The notes: a model not told the origin generated them from the letters alone. DNA of 64,000 nt from Alphaproteobacteria bacterium (GCA_009928665.1 SACF01000005.1:81474-145473); one strand, 5' to 3'; positions 45,030 through 54,483 are shown, numbered from the stretch's first letter. Program-made: numbers and translations.

Positions 45030-46643
45030 ATGGCTGTTAAAAATGACATATACCGCATTCCTTCCTCCCGGCCGGTTTCCGGTCTTTTCCGGGTCTTATT
45101 CAAACGGGCATATTTTCTGGTTCTCCTGATGGCCTTATACGGAGCAGCCGCTTCGGGCCAGGAGATGTTGGGCGTTATGAATGGCAATTATGCCGGTGTG
45201 AACGGACTGGTGATGAATCCTTCCTTTCCTGCAGGATCAGTAGATTTCTTGAGTATAAACCTTGTAGGTGCCGATATTTATGCGAATTCCAACTACCTTT
45301 TCATTCACCGGAAAGATTATAGTTTTGGTGGACTCTTCACAGTGGATATCAACGATCCGGCTTACCTGTACACCTACTACTATCCCTCTGTGCAGTTTAC
45401 CGACACCCTGCATTATCTCGACTATCTGAAGAAGACATCCCTGAAAAGGGTGTTCGTGAATACCCGTGTACTGGGGCCCTCGCTCATGTACCGGAATGGA
45501 ATTCATACCTTTAGTCTGGTTTCGGGATTCCGGAACAATGTTTCGGTGGATAAAATGACGTATAACACGGCCAATTTCATTTTCCGCGGTCTGGATTTCG
45601 TCCCGCAGCAGGATATTACCTATTCGGAAGGTCCTTACCAGGTGGCCCTGTTGTCGTGGATAGAGCTGGGGTTAGGGTATTCCTGCGTGGTTTACGAGGA
45701 TGACCAAAAGGCATTCACCGCGGGGATTACCGGAAAGGTGTTGCTCGGTATGGCGGGCGCTTATGGTTCCGTGAAGGATGTTACCTATAACGTTCCGAAC
45801 AACGATACAATCCTGTTCGACAAACTCGATTGTACCATGGGATTTGCTTTGCCCATCGATCTTTCAGGGGGAACCGAACTGCAGACCGATCCACTGATCC
45901 GGGGATGGGGCGTCGGTTTTGACGTTGGAGTCAGCTACGTCCGGAAAGGGGGGAGTTCATCAAGAAATGCACTGAATGCTGATGTAGTTCAGGATGTGGC
46001 TGCAGATTACCGGTACCGGGTCGGATTATCGTTGCTCGACCTGGGAAAGATCACTTTTAACCAGGGAGTCGAAGTACATGAATTTTCCGGTGTCACCAAT
46101 GAGATGTGGTCGGGATTAAGGGGTTTTCACGCACGGAGTATCCGCAATTTTTTAAATTCGGCAAGTTATAATTTGCTGGGCGATTCCACGGCGTCGCTCA
46201 CCGATAAGAGCTCCTTTGGCATCTGGCTGCCGGCGGCTGTCAGCCTGCAAGCCGATTACAATTTCGGTTACCACCTCTTTGCCAACCTCACATTCGTACA
46301 GGGCATTTCGTTTGGTACCCCTTCGGTTCGACGATCTACGCTGCTGGCCCTTACTCCGCGATACGAAACGCGTTGGTACGAAGTAAACCTGCCTCTTTCG
46401 CTGGTCGATTTCCGGGACCCCCAGATCGGACTGGCACTCCGGATCTTCGGACTGACCGTGGGAACCGAGAAACTGGGAACCTTCCTGCACCTTTCCGACG
46501 TCAGGGGCGTGGATCTCTATTTTGCCCTGAGTTTCCCCATCGGCCCCGGGAAAAACAACTGGAAAGGCCCCCGCTCGAAAAGCGGACCGTGCGACAGTTA
46601 TGAGAACTACGAGCGATACAGGGTCAGGGGGAAGTACAGGTAA
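45030..46643 (+). CDS. DUF5723-family outer-membrane protein
   Basis: 537 residues. A long basic N-region (about 1-25) leads into a signal peptide core (YFLVLLMALYGAAASGQ). The mature start MLGVMNGNYAGVNGLVMNPS is the characteristic opening of DUF5723 proteins (the NPA/NPS motif also seen in FadL/PorV-like barrels). Alternating strands and frequent aromatic residues support a 14-strand-type outer-membrane barrel. The role is not established; a relation to PorV-like lipid or T9SS functions is only a guess. The C-terminal tail is basic (ENYERYRVRGKYR). Confidence 0.82.
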   Translation: MAVKNDIYRIPSSRPVSGLFRVLFKRAYFLVLLMALYGAAASGQEMLGVMNGNYAGVNGLVMNPSFPAGSVDFLSINLVGADIYANSNYLFIHRKDYSFGGLFTVDINDPAYLYTYYYPSVQFTDTLHYLDYLKKTSLKRVFVNTRVLGPSLMYRNGIHTFSLVSGFRNNVSVDKMTYNTANFIFRGLDFVPQQDITYSEGPYQVALLSWIELGLGYSCVVYEDDQKAFTAGITGKVLLGMAGAYGSVKDVTYNVPNNDTILFDKLDCTMGFALPIDLSGGTELQTDPLIRGWGVGFDVGVSYVRKGGSSSRNALNADVVQDVAADYRYRVGLSLLDLGKITFNQGVEVHEFSGVTNEMWSGLRGFHARSIRNFLNSASYNLLGDSTASLTDKSSFGIWLPAAVSLQADYNFGYHLFANLTFVQGISFGTPSVRRSTLLALTPRYETRWYEVNLPLSLVDFRDPQIGLALRIFGLTVGTEKLGTFLHLSDVRGVDLYFALSFPIGPGKNNWKGPRSKSGPCDSYENYERYRVRGKYR

Positions 46644-46648
46644 CAGGC

Positions 46649-46693
46649 GGACGAAGAGTTGGTCCGTCCAACTCTCCGTCTAACTCTTCGTCC
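46649..46693. terminator. Hairpin between convergent DUF5723 gene and thiL
   Basis: Outer arms GGACGAAGAGTT (46649-46660) and AACTCTTCGTCC (46682-46693) are perfect 12-bp reverse complements; an inner hairpin AGAGTTGG-TCCGT-CCAACTCT lies at 46655-46675. The right outer arm encodes the last codons of thiL (Trp-Thr-Lys-Ser-stop). No T run follows on either side, so it may be a bidirectional terminator of a rho-dependent or processed kind, or a copied gene end. Confidence 0.5.
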
Positions 46694-47750
46694 ACGCGTT
46701 CCACCCCTGTGCCGTGAGCTCCACCTGCTTCCCGTCAGGAGTGATCATCACCTTTTCGCCGGAGTTATCCGTCATGTGACCGATGATCGTAATTCCTTCG
46801 ATATCCTTGATCTTTTCATAATCCGACTGGCTTACTGTGAAGAGCAGCTCATAATCCTCTCCTCCGCTAAGGGCAGTAATGGTGGGAATGATGTTGTATT
46901 CGAGGGCAAGTTCACGCGTTTGCGGGTCAATAGGGATTTTCTCTTCAAACAAACGGCACCCCGTATTCGACTGCTTACAGAGATGCAGAATCTCTGAAGC
47001 AAGTCCGTCGGAAATATCGATCATGGCCGTGGGTCTGATGCCGGCTCCCATCAGCACATTGCGGATGTCGGTCCGGGCTTCGGGCTTTAACTGACGCCTG
47101 ATCTGGTAATCAAAACCGGAGAGTTCGGGTTGCATGGCAGGATTTGCCTGAAACACCTTCTTCTCCCGCTCCAGGATCAACAGTCCCATGTAGGCGCTGC
47201 CAAGATCCCCGGTAACACAAAGCAAATCTCCGGACCGGGTGCCGCTGCGGTAAACGACCTCCTCCGGCCGGGCTGTTCCAGTGATGGTTACCGAGATCAG
47301 GAGCCCTTTCACACTCGAACTGGTATCCCCGCCGACCAGGTCGACGTGGTACTTCTCACAAGCCGCAAGGATCCCCGAATAAAGATCGTCGAGCGCTTCG
47401 ACCGGGAAACGGCTGGATACGGCAATGGAAACGGTCATCTGCAGCGGGATCCCGTTCATGGCGGCAATGTCGGAAATGTTGACGACTGCCGCTTTATATC
47501 CCAAATGCTTCAAAGGCATATAGGTCAGATCAAAGTGAATGCCCTCGACCAACAGGTCGGTCGAAAGGAGCATGACTTTGTCGCCGGTAGCAATAACGGC
47601 TGCATCGTCGCCGACACCCTTCAGCGTTTCAGGATGAAAGCACTGAATGTTTTTTGTGAGCCGGTCGATCAAACCGAACTCACCCAGTTCCGACAGGGCC
47701 GTGAGCTCTGAAGATTTTCCTGCCTGTTTTTGATCTTTTTTTTCGAACAT
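46680..47750 (-). CDS. thiL: Thiamine-monophosphate kinase
   Basis: 356 residues from ATG 47750. ThiL phosphorylates thiamine phosphate to the active diphosphate. Motifs: GVGDDAAVI, STDLLVEGIHFDLTYM, VNISDIAAMNG, LVGGDTSSS, VTGDLGSAYMGL and MIDISDGLASEI, all of the PurM/ThiL ATPase fold with its aspartate-bound magnesium sites. A longer frame to 47789 would begin with TTG and overlap the promoter box at 47778-47785, so it is rejected. No other thiamine gene is nearby. Confidence 0.95.
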   Translation of the reverse strand: MFEKKDQKQAGKSSELTALSELGEFGLIDRLTKNIQCFHPETLKGVGDDAAVIATGDKVMLLSTDLLVEGIHFDLTYMPLKHLGYKAAVVNISDIAAMNGIPLQMTVSIAVSSRFPVEALDDLYSGILAACEKYHVDLVGGDTSSSVKGLLISVTITGTARPEEVVYRSGTRSGDLLCVTGDLGSAYMGLLILEREKKVFQANPAMQPELSGFDYQIRRQLKPEARTDIRNVLMGAGIRPTAMIDISDGLASEILHLCKQSNTGCRLFEEKIPIDPQTRELALEYNIIPTITALSGGEDYELLFTVSQSDYEKIKDIEGITIIGHMTDNSGEKVMITPDGKQVELTAQGWNAWTKS

Positions 47751-47777
47751 CAGAAGGGAATTACCTTTTCTTTCGTG

Positions 47778-47785
47778 CAAAGGTA
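47778..47785 (-). promoter_or_regulatory. Bacteroidota -7 box for thiL
   Basis: Minus-strand TACCTTTG followed by C, an exact match, 27 nt before the ATG at 47750; it decides the start codon. No thiamine-riboswitch-like structure fits in this short leader. Confidence 0.6.
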
Positions 47786-47877
47786 GCAAGATCCTGAGAA
47801 TGAAACCCCGGTCGAAAATATGTGACGACCTTGAATCGGCGAATTAATTGTTGTATTAACTTTAACCCTTATTCTTA

Positions 47878-47914
47878 AATCGGAAATCGAAAATCTTGTT
47901 CAATCGTAAATTTT
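47878..47914. repeat. Partial copy of the 44.6-kb inverted-repeat arm
   Basis: The stretch AATCGAAAATCTTGTTCAAT then CGTAAATTTT aligns with the right arm at 44677-44704 with few differences. It lies upstream of the channel gene at 47953. Confidence 0.55.
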
Positions 47915-47952
47915 CCCATCCCCAGAGGTTTAAAACTGATATTTAACATATT

Positions 47953-48609
47953 ATGGAAATAGAAGAATCGCGGCCCCGAATCATATGGAACGCTGTCCTG
48001 GTGGTTTCGGTGTTTCTCTGTGCCTTTGTAATACCGGTAGTTCCCGGCGTCATGGGAAATACATTTCACAATTCCGTATTTACGCTGATCTTTATTTCAG
48101 GCGTCATGTCGCTCGAACGAAGACGGTCGACTGTGTTGGGATTGTCGATCGGGGCCACTATCATGGAGTGGATCACGGAGATTTTTCATCTGACGCTTCT
48201 CAATGAGATATCGAGGGCGTTGAATGTGTTGTTTTTTTTAATCATGATATTCTTTATTATCGGACAGATAGCCTCAACCCGGAACATAAATGCCCGTGTC
48301 ATCCTGCAATCCATTGCCGGGTACTTGTTGCTGGGTCTCGGTTTTTCGGTGATTATCGGGGCGATGATCCAATATGATCCCCTTGCCTTCAACCTTCCTG
48401 CCGAGCCTGACCTTCCGGAGCGTACCCGGCTCCTGGTAAGTAAATCAAACTATTTCGGATTCATCACCATGGCAACCGTGGGATATGGCGATATTGTCCC
48501 GCTGAAACCCTATGCCAGGTCGTTTGCAACATTCATTGCCATTTCAGGACAGCTTTATATCGCGATCATTATTGCCCTTCTGATTGGGAAATTTGCCGCG
48601 AAAAAGTAA
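47953..48609 (+). CDS. Potassium-channel-like membrane protein
   Basis: 218 residues. Hydrophobic segments at about 12-32, 40-52, 60-80, 90-107, 118-140 and 190-213 flank a pore loop with the potassium selectivity filter TVGYGD (175-180, in ITMATVGYGDIVP). The pore helix and last membrane segment match the Ion_trans_2 channel fold; no RCK or cyclic-nucleotide domain follows. Earlier segments lack a clear arginine-rich voltage sensor. It probably tetramerises as a potassium (or cation) channel in the inner membrane. Confidence 0.88.
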   Translation: MEIEESRPRIIWNAVLVVSVFLCAFVIPVVPGVMGNTFHNSVFTLIFISGVMSLERRRSTVLGLSIGATIMEWITEIFHLTLLNEISRALNVLFFLIMIFFIIGQIASTRNINARVILQSIAGYLLLGLGFSVIIGAMIQYDPLAFNLPAEPDLPERTRLLVSKSNYFGFITMATVGYGDIVPLKPYARSFATFIAISGQLYIAIIIALLIGKFAAKK

Positions 48610-48736
48610 CAATCCGGATCTCCTGGTTTTGTTTACCACGCTTTGTTGCGTAATCTGAATCCGGTGTTCGGGAATAGTACATTCCTTTCATCAAATACCT
48701 TTGCTATCGGACCAAAATTATCAACCAAGTTTCTAT

Positions 48737-48744
48737 TATTTTTG
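48737..48744 (+). promoter_or_regulatory. Bacteroidota -7 box for the nitroreductase gene
   Basis: TATTTTTG followed by C, exact TAnnTTTG, 15 nt before the ATG at 48760. It excludes the longer TTG start at 48643. Confidence 0.6.
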
Positions 48745-48759
48745 CTGGAAAAAGTATTC

Positions 48760-49305
48760 ATGAATTTTCTTGATCTCGTAAAAATCCGTCAAAGCGTACG
48801 CTCCTATGATCCCGACCGTCCGGTGGAAAAGGAAAAACTCGACCGGTGTCTGGAAGCTTTACGGCTGGCGCCTTCAGCCTGCAATGCACAACCCTGGAAA
48901 ATCATCCTCGTCGATGATCCGGAACTAAAGGAAAAGATCGCCAAAGCCGCCGCTTCCTATGTCCTCGGATTTAACAAGTTTGCCCGGCAGGCCCCGGTTC
49001 TCGCCGTCGTGGTGCGTGAAGAACCTAACCTGACATCAAAACTGGGAACCATCCTTAAAAATAAACCGTATACCCTCATGGATATTGGTATTGCCGGTGA
49101 ACATTTCTGCCTGCAGGCTGCCTCTGAAGGACTTGGAACCTGCATCATGGGCTGGTTTGATGAGCCGGCAGTGAAAAAGCTGCTCCAAATCCCCCGGAAT
49201 AAGCGCACCGAACTCATCATCTCGATCGGTTATTCTGCGAAACCGGATATTCACCAAAAAATCAGGAAACCTTTAGAAACGATCTGCTCTTATAACAGAT
49301 ACTGA
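48760..49305 (+). CDS. Nitroreductase family protein
   Basis: 181 residues from ATG 48760. FMN-binding features of the nitroreductase fold: IRQSVRSYDPDRPVEKEKL at the start, LAPSACNAQPWKIILVDD, and the later LQAASEGLGTCIMGWFDE. Such enzymes use NAD(P)H and FMN to reduce nitro groups, quinones or other acceptors as dimers. The physiological substrate is unknown. A serine-protease lipoprotein gene follows after only 11 nt, so the two are probably cotranscribed. Confidence 0.92.
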   Translation: MNFLDLVKIRQSVRSYDPDRPVEKEKLDRCLEALRLAPSACNAQPWKIILVDDPELKEKIAKAAASYVLGFNKFARQAPVLAVVVREEPNLTSKLGTILKNKPYTLMDIGIAGEHFCLQAASEGLGTCIMGWFDEPAVKKLLQIPRNKRTELIISIGYSAKPDIHQKIRKPLETICSYNRY

Positions 49306-49316
49306 ACCATTCGCAA

Positions 49317-50360
49317 ATGAAAATAATTGTACCGGTTTTATGTTTTGTATCATTTGTATTATTTTCAGGATGCTCCGGGAAGAAAGAGATTACCGGTAAG
49401 TTGACCGTGGACCAGCCGACCTATTCCAGCGGCTTTCCGAACGACGAGGTTTCTGCCTCGCTGGAACAGATTACCCGTTCCGTTAAAAAGGTGTACAGCG
49501 TTTCATATTATACAACCTACAAGTTCAGGAGTGACTCAAAGATCACCTCGTTCCACCTGAAAAATGGATCATTTAAAGATGTTGCTTGGGGAATCGTATC
49601 AACCAGCGAGACTGCCTTTGGTTCCGGAACAGTTGTAGCCGCCGGCCATGCACGGGTTGCCCTGCTGACTTGCGCCCATATCGTTTCGTCGCCCGATACC
49701 CTGATCACCCGGTTCGATCCCGTCGATGGAATCCCCTCCGGCTACATCCGGAGCATCTCTATCCGTGAAAAACAGGAGAACTGGGTGAAAGACTTTTCCG
49801 GATGCGGATCCTTTACCGTGTTGGCCTCCGATGAAAACACTGATCTGGCCATCCTGGGTAAAAATTGTGAAGTTCCCGTTGATACGATCGCCACCCTCAC
49901 CTGTCCCCTCGGTCATTCCCGGGAGTTGCGATGGGGAAACTTCGTATATGTTTTCGGTTTTCCCATGGGGAATCTCGTGATAACATCAGGCCTGGTAAGC
50001 CCGGCCCCGAAACGCCCAATGGGTGAATTTTCGGTGGATGCATTGCTGAATAAGGGTTTCAGCGGAGGCATTTTGGTTGCCCGGCGCACCACCGGCAATT
50101 GTTTCGAGATGGTCGGACTGGTAAAAACGGTAAGTTCTTCCCGCGAAAACATGCTGAGGCCTGATTCCGGCGCCAATACCGACCTTGACTGGATACCCTA
50201 TACCGGAAGGATCTTTACGGGCAACAGTGATGTTATTCATTACGGACTGAACGCGGTCGTGCCGTCGGAGGTCATTGCCGACTTTTACCGGCAACACCGC
50301 ACCGAGATCCTTCAATGCGGTTATAACCTGGATGCTTTTGTCAAATACGTCACGAATTGA
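49317..50360 (+). CDS. Trypsin-like serine protease lipoprotein
   Basis: 347 residues. Lipobox LFSGCSG (Cys19). The chymotrypsin/HtrA-type triad is visible: His121 in LLTCAHIV, Asp176 in ENTDLAIL and Ser249 in GFSGGI. There is no PDZ domain after the protease fold, unlike DegP/HtrA; the C-terminal 90 residues end in a short helical tail. Membrane-anchored, it probably faces the periplasm. The target is unknown. It shares an operon with the nitroreductase. Confidence 0.85.
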   Translation: MKIIVPVLCFVSFVLFSGCSGKKEITGKLTVDQPTYSSGFPNDEVSASLEQITRSVKKVYSVSYYTTYKFRSDSKITSFHLKNGSFKDVAWGIVSTSETAFGSGTVVAAGHARVALLTCAHIVSSPDTLITRFDPVDGIPSGYIRSISIREKQENWVKDFSGCGSFTVLASDENTDLAILGKNCEVPVDTIATLTCPLGHSRELRWGNFVYVFGFPMGNLVITSGLVSPAPKRPMGEFSVDALLNKGFSGGILVARRTTGNCFEMVGLVKTVSSSRENMLRPDSGANTDLDWIPYTGRIFTGNSDVIHYGLNAVVPSEVIADFYRQHRTEILQCGYNLDAFVKYVTN

Positions 50361-50472
50361 CTCCTGGAGTGATCGGTCAGATCCCCGGTTCAAAAACCAC
50401 TACCGGTATTGTTTAACATCGCGTCTTTCTGTTGCATTTTTTCTTTTAGGTATTTCAATACTTAAATTTTTA

Positions 50473-50480
50473 TATCTTTG
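50473..50480 (+). promoter_or_regulatory. Bacteroidota -7 box of the suf operon
   Basis: TATCTTTG followed by C, exact TAnnTTTG, about 60 nt before the sufB ATG. It is followed at once by the inverted repeat at 50488. Confidence 0.65.
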
Positions 50481-50487
50481 CAATCGG

Positions 50488-50509
50488 TTCCTGGACCTCG
50501 AACCAGGAA
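50488..50509 (+). promoter_or_regulatory. Inverted repeat in the suf leader, possible operator or attenuator
   Basis: TTCCTGG (50488-50494), 8 nt, CCAGGAA (50503-50509): a perfect 7-bp dyad beginning 8 nt after the -7 box, at the expected transcription start. It could bind a regulator of the IscR/Rrf2 type or fold in the mRNA; I cannot tell which. Confidence 0.45.
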
Positions 50510-50542
50510 GAAATTGAATACATTTGTTTTAAATTTCAATAC

Positions 50543-51991
50543 ATGGAATCCGACGCCAACCATATACTCGATCAGGTCACGCAGGGGGAATATAAGTATG
50601 GCTTTGTAACAGATATTGAAACGGAGCTGGCTCCACGGGGTCTTTCCGAAGAGACGATCCGTTACATATCGGCAAAGAAGAATGAACCCGAATTTCTGCT
50701 TGAATTCCGCCTGAAGGCATTCAGCCACTGGCTGACGCTGAAGCAACCCACCTGGGCCCATCTGAAGATTGATCCCATCGATTTTCAGGATATCATCTAT
50801 TATGCTGCCCCCAAAAAGAAAAAGGATCTGGAAAGCCTCGATCAGGTTGATCCGGAACTGCTTGCAACATTCAACAAACTGGGCATTTCGCTCGAAGAAC
50901 AGAAGAAACTCGCCGGAGTGGCAGTCGATGCCGTCATCGACAGTGTATCGGTGAAGACGACATTTTCAGATACCCTCGCGAAGCATGGAATTATTTTTTG
51001 TTCGTTCAGCGAGGCGGTTCAAAAACATCCCGACCTGGTGAAACAGTACATGGGATCAGTCGTTCCGTATACCGATAACTATTTCGCCGCCCTCAATTCG
51101 GCAGTATTCAGCGACGGATCGTTCTGCTACATCCCGAAAGGGGTGCGGTGCCCGGTCGAACTCTCCACCTATTTCCGGATCAATGCGGCCAATACCGGCC
51201 AGTTTGAACGTACACTGATCGTTGCCGACGAAGGCGCTTACGTGAGTTACATGGAGGGATGCACGGCGCCGCAGCGCGATGAGAACCAGCTTCACGCCGC
51301 CATCGTGGAGATCGTGGCCATGAAAGATGCTGAAGTCAAATACTCGACGGTTCAGAACTGGTACCCGGGAGATAAGAACGGCAAAGGAGGCATCTATAAC
51401 TTCGTTACCAAACGCGGGATTTGTAAGGGCAGCCATTCAAAAATCAGTTGGACCCAGGTTGAAACGGGTTCGGCCATAACCTGGAAGTACCCGAGCTGCA
51501 TCCTGCTCGGCGATTATTCGGTCGGTGAATTTTATTCCGTCGCTGTCACCAACAACCACCAACAGGCCGATACGGGTACCAAAATGATGCACCTGGGCAG
51601 GAATACCCGGAGCACCATCATCTCCAAAGGAATCTCTGCCGGTAAGAGCAACAATTCGTATCGCGGGCTGGTAAGAATTTCGAAGAATGCGGTCAATTCG
51701 CGCAATTACAGCCAGTGCGATTCACTCCTGCTGGGAGAACATTGCGGCGCGCATACCTTCCCGTATATCCAGGTCGACAATAAGTCGTCGGTTGTTGAAC
51801 ATGAAGCAACCACGTCAAAGATATCGGAAGATCAGCTTTTCTATTGTCAGCAAAGGGGGATCGACACCGAACAGGCGATCGGACTTATCGTGAACGGGTA
51901 TGCCCGGGAGGTGCTCAAAAAGCTGCCGATGGAATTCGCCGTCGAAGCCCAGAAACTGCTTGCCATCTCCCTTGAAGGAAGTGTTGGATGA
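50543..51991 (+). CDS. sufB: Fe-S cluster assembly protein SufB
   Basis: 482 residues, the usual length. SufB is the scaffold of the SufBCD complex on which iron-sulphur clusters are built in the cytoplasm. Landmarks: [40 protein letters not shown], the [15 protein letters not shown] segment and the conserved late cysteine in [14 protein letters not shown] (Cys401), with [15 protein letters not shown] near the end. sufC and sufD follow on the same strand, but a repeat-filled gap of 278 nt separates sufB from sufC. Confidence 0.97.
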   Translation: MESDANHILDQVTQGEYKYGFVTDIETELAPRGLSEETIRYISAKKNEPEFLLEFRLKAFSHWLTLKQPTWAHLKIDPIDFQDIIYYAAPKKKKDLESLDQVDPELLATFNKLGISLEEQKKLAGVAVDAVIDSVSVKTTFSDTLAKHGIIFCSFSEAVQKHPDLVKQYMGSVVPYTDNYFAALNSAVFSDGSFCYIPKGVRCPVELSTYFRINAANTGQFERTLIVADEGAYVSYMEGCTAPQRDENQLHAAIVEIVAMKDAEVKYSTVQNWYPGDKNGKGGIYNFVTKRGICKGSHSKISWTQVETGSAITWKYPSCILLGDYSVGEFYSVAVTNNHQQADTGTKMMHLGRNTRSTIISKGISAGKSNNSYRGLVRISKNAVNSRNYSQCDSLLLGEHCGAHTFPYIQVDNKSSVVEHEATTSKISEDQLFYCQQRGIDTEQAIGLIVNGYAREVLKKLPMEFAVEAQKLLAISLEGSVG

Positions 51992-52003
51992 CCGGATCTG
52001 TTG

Positions 52004-52269
52004 GACGAAGAGCGGACATGAATGGACAATGGACAATGGACAATTGACAATGGACAATTAACAATGGACAATTGAAAACGGAAAATGGAAAACTGAAAAC
52101 CATTTACCCTAATGGCTAAAGGCCAACGCCTAATGCCTAATTTAAAAACTTTAAACTTTTTTCCCTAATTCCCAACGCCCAATGCCTAATTTGAGAATTT
52201 TAAACTTTTTTCCCCTAATTCCCAACGCCCAATGCCCAATGCCTAATTTGAACTTTGAATTCATTAAAT
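52004..52269. repeat. Low-complexity intergenic repeat spacer B, inside the suf operon
   Basis: No gene. It opens with GACGAAGAGCGGACA (52004-52018), identical to 10486-10500, then an array of AATGGACA/AATTGACA/AAAACGG near-repeats (52019-52103). Two copies of TTCCCTAATTCCCAACGCCC-type sequence (about 52157-52190 and 52206-52247) follow; the same block occurs once at about 10622-10653. It ends with TTTGAACTTTGAATTC just before the sufC ATG. Confidence 0.88.
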
Positions 52270-53022
52270 ATGTTGCTGTCAATAAAAAACTTACATGCCG
52301 GAATTAACGGTAAAGAGATTTTGAAAGGGGTAAACCTGGAAGTTAACAAAGGCGAGGTCCACGCCATCATGGGACCAAACGGGACGGGGAAAAGTACCCT
52401 TGCTTCCGTGATCGCCGGCAGGGATGTTTTCGAGGTGACATCCGGGGATGTGTCATACCAGGGGAAGAACCTGTTGAAAATGTCGGTGGAAGAACGCGCC
52501 CGCGAAGGGATCTTTCTCGGTTTCCAGTATCCGGTCGAGATACCGGGCGTCAGCATTACCAATTTTATGCGTACGGCCGTAAATGAACTGCGGAAGCACA
52601 AAGGGCTCGATCCGCTGCCCGGTGGCGATTTCATCCGGCTCATGGAAGAGAAAAAGAAACTGGTTGAGATCACCTCAAACCTGACCAACCGGTCGGTCAA
52701 CGAGGGGTTCTCGGGAGGGGAGAAGAAGAAAAACGAGATTTTCCAAATGGCCATGCTCGAGCCTTTGCTGGCCATCCTCGACGAAACCGATTCGGGCCTC
52801 GATATCGATGCCCTCCGGATCGTGGCGAACGGTGTGAACCGCCTGCGCAGGCCCGACAACGCTTTTGTCGTGATAACCCATTACCAGCGACTTTTAGATT
52901 ACATCGTTCCCGATTTCGTACATGTGTTGTTCGAAGGCCGGATCGTTAAATCAGGCGGTAAAGAACTGGCGCTGGAGCTTGAAGAAAAGGGTTACGACTG
53001 GATCAAAAAAGAGCAGGATTAA
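52270..53022 (+). CDS. sufC: Fe-S cluster assembly ATPase SufC
   Basis: 250 residues from ATG 52270 (a TTG five codons earlier lies in the repeat and is not used). ABC-type ATPase: Walker [10 protein letters not shown], signature [11 protein letters not shown], Walker [14 protein letters not shown] and the H-loop [13 protein letters not shown]. It powers SufBCD. The spacing of 48 nt to sufD fits one operon. Confidence 0.97.
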   Translation: MLLSIKNLHAGINGKEILKGVNLEVNKGEVHAIMGPNGTGKSTLASVIAGRDVFEVTSGDVSYQGKNLLKMSVEERAREGIFLGFQYPVEIPGVSITNFMRTAVNELRKHKGLDPLPGGDFIRLMEEKKKLVEITSNLTNRSVNEGFSGGEKKKNEIFQMAMLEPLLAILDETDSGLDIDALRIVANGVNRLRRPDNAFVVITHYQRLLDYIVPDFVHVLFEGRIVKSGGKELALELEEKGYDWIKKEQD

Positions 53023-53070
53023 TCGAACGCATCCTTTCCCTGTCCGGGACAGGATCATGGCACCACAGCA

Positions 53071-54483
53071 ATGATGAACACTGAAAATAACCAAATCGTT
53101 TCGAACCAAAGATTTATCGGACTTTTCGAGGAGCAAAGGACTGCATTGCTTTCGGCCGATACCCCGGTTGTGGCCCGCATCCGGGAAGAAGCGTTCCAGA
53201 CATTTAAAAAATCCGGATTTCCTGATACCCGGTCTGAAGCCTGGCGCCACACTGACCTCTCTGAAAGCCTCGGAAAAACGTGGGAATATCCGCTACAACC
53301 CGCTTCCGCACCCGATTTCCGAAAAGTCTTCCGGTGTAACATCCCGCATCTCGACACAGCCGTCATCGGGAGCTTCAACGGGTGGTACGTCTCAAAGGAC
53401 GTTCCGTTGATGGAGCTTGGAAATGGCATGATCATGGGATCGCTTGCCCAGGCGAAAATAAAGTACCCGGAACTGGTCGATCGTTATTACGGAACCCTGT
53501 CGCAGGATCCGGGAGAGGGATTTACCAACCTGAATACCGCGTTCGCCGGCGACGGGGTCTTTATATATGTTCCCGATCGCGTCAAAAGTCCGAAACCAGT
53601 TCAGGTCATCAACGTGATCCAGCATGACCGGAATCTCTTTCTCCAGTCGCGAAACCTGATCATCCTGGGCGACTCGGCGAGTCTGTCGTTGGTACATTGT
53701 GATGATTCTTACAATCACCAGGCAAGTTTTTCCAACATCGTCACCGAGATCCACCTTGGCGACCAGGCGACGCTTGACCACTACAAACTGCAAAACCTGA
53801 ACAACGAAAGCACCCTGATCAGTTCGGTCTATTTCAGGCTGGGCAAGGGATCCGGTCTCGAATCACACTTCATCTCCCTCAACGGCGGACTTCTCCGGAA
53901 CAATATCCGGGTGCTGTTCGACCGGCCCGGCGGAAATGCCAATATCTACGGAATTTACCTTATGGACCGCAAGCAACATGTCGACAACCGCCTTTACATC
54001 GACCACGCGTATCCGGGTTGTACGAGTAATGAGCTTTTCAAAGGGATTCTCGACGAGCATGCCCATGCTGTTTTCAACGGACATGTGATGGTACGGCGCA
54101 ACGCTGTAAAAACCGATGCACGGCAAACCAACCGGAATATCCTCCTGACTGATACCGCCCGGGTCAACTCCAAACCCTTCCTCGAGATTTACAACGACGA
54201 TGTCAAATGTTCCCACGGATCAACCACCGGGCAGCTCGACGCCGATTCGATGTTTTACCTCCGCCAGCGCGGGATTGGTGAGGACACCGCACGGATGTTG
54301 CTGATGTTCGCCTTCGCCGACGAGATCATTGCTAAGATTTCGATCCCCCAACTCCGCCAACGGATCGAAGATATGGTCAAAAAACGGCTGCAGGGCGAAC
54401 TCCAGATCTGCGAACAGTGTGTACTCCATTGCAGCACCCCCGATCACCCGGTCGATTTTCAGATCGATCTGACGAAAATCTGA
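53071..54483 (+). CDS. sufD: Fe-S cluster assembly protein SufD
   Basis: 470 residues. SufD partners SufB and SufC and is needed for iron delivery. Landmarks: DTRSEAWRHTDLSE near 55-68, the parallel beta-helix core, and the conserved histidine in DDVKCSHGSTTGQLDADSMF, with LRQRGIGEDTARMLL after it. The usual sufS (cysteine desulphurase) does not follow; the next gene is convergent, so sufS and sufE must be elsewhere. Confidence 0.96.
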   Translation: MMNTENNQIVSNQRFIGLFEEQRTALLSADTPVVARIREEAFQTFKKSGFPDTRSEAWRHTDLSESLGKTWEYPLQPASAPDFRKVFRCNIPHLDTAVIGSFNGWYVSKDVPLMELGNGMIMGSLAQAKIKYPELVDRYYGTLSQDPGEGFTNLNTAFAGDGVFIYVPDRVKSPKPVQVINVIQHDRNLFLQSRNLIILGDSASLSLVHCDDSYNHQASFSNIVTEIHLGDQATLDHYKLQNLNNESTLISSVYFRLGKGSGLESHFISLNGGLLRNNIRVLFDRPGGNANIYGIYLMDRKQHVDNRLYIDHAYPGCTSNELFKGILDEHAHAVFNGHVMVRRNAVKTDARQTNRNILLTDTARVNSKPFLEIYNDDVKCSHGSTTGQLDADSMFYLRQRGIGEDTARMLLMFAFADEIIAKISIPQLRQRIEDMVKKRLQGELQICEQCVLHCSTPDHPVDFQIDLTKI

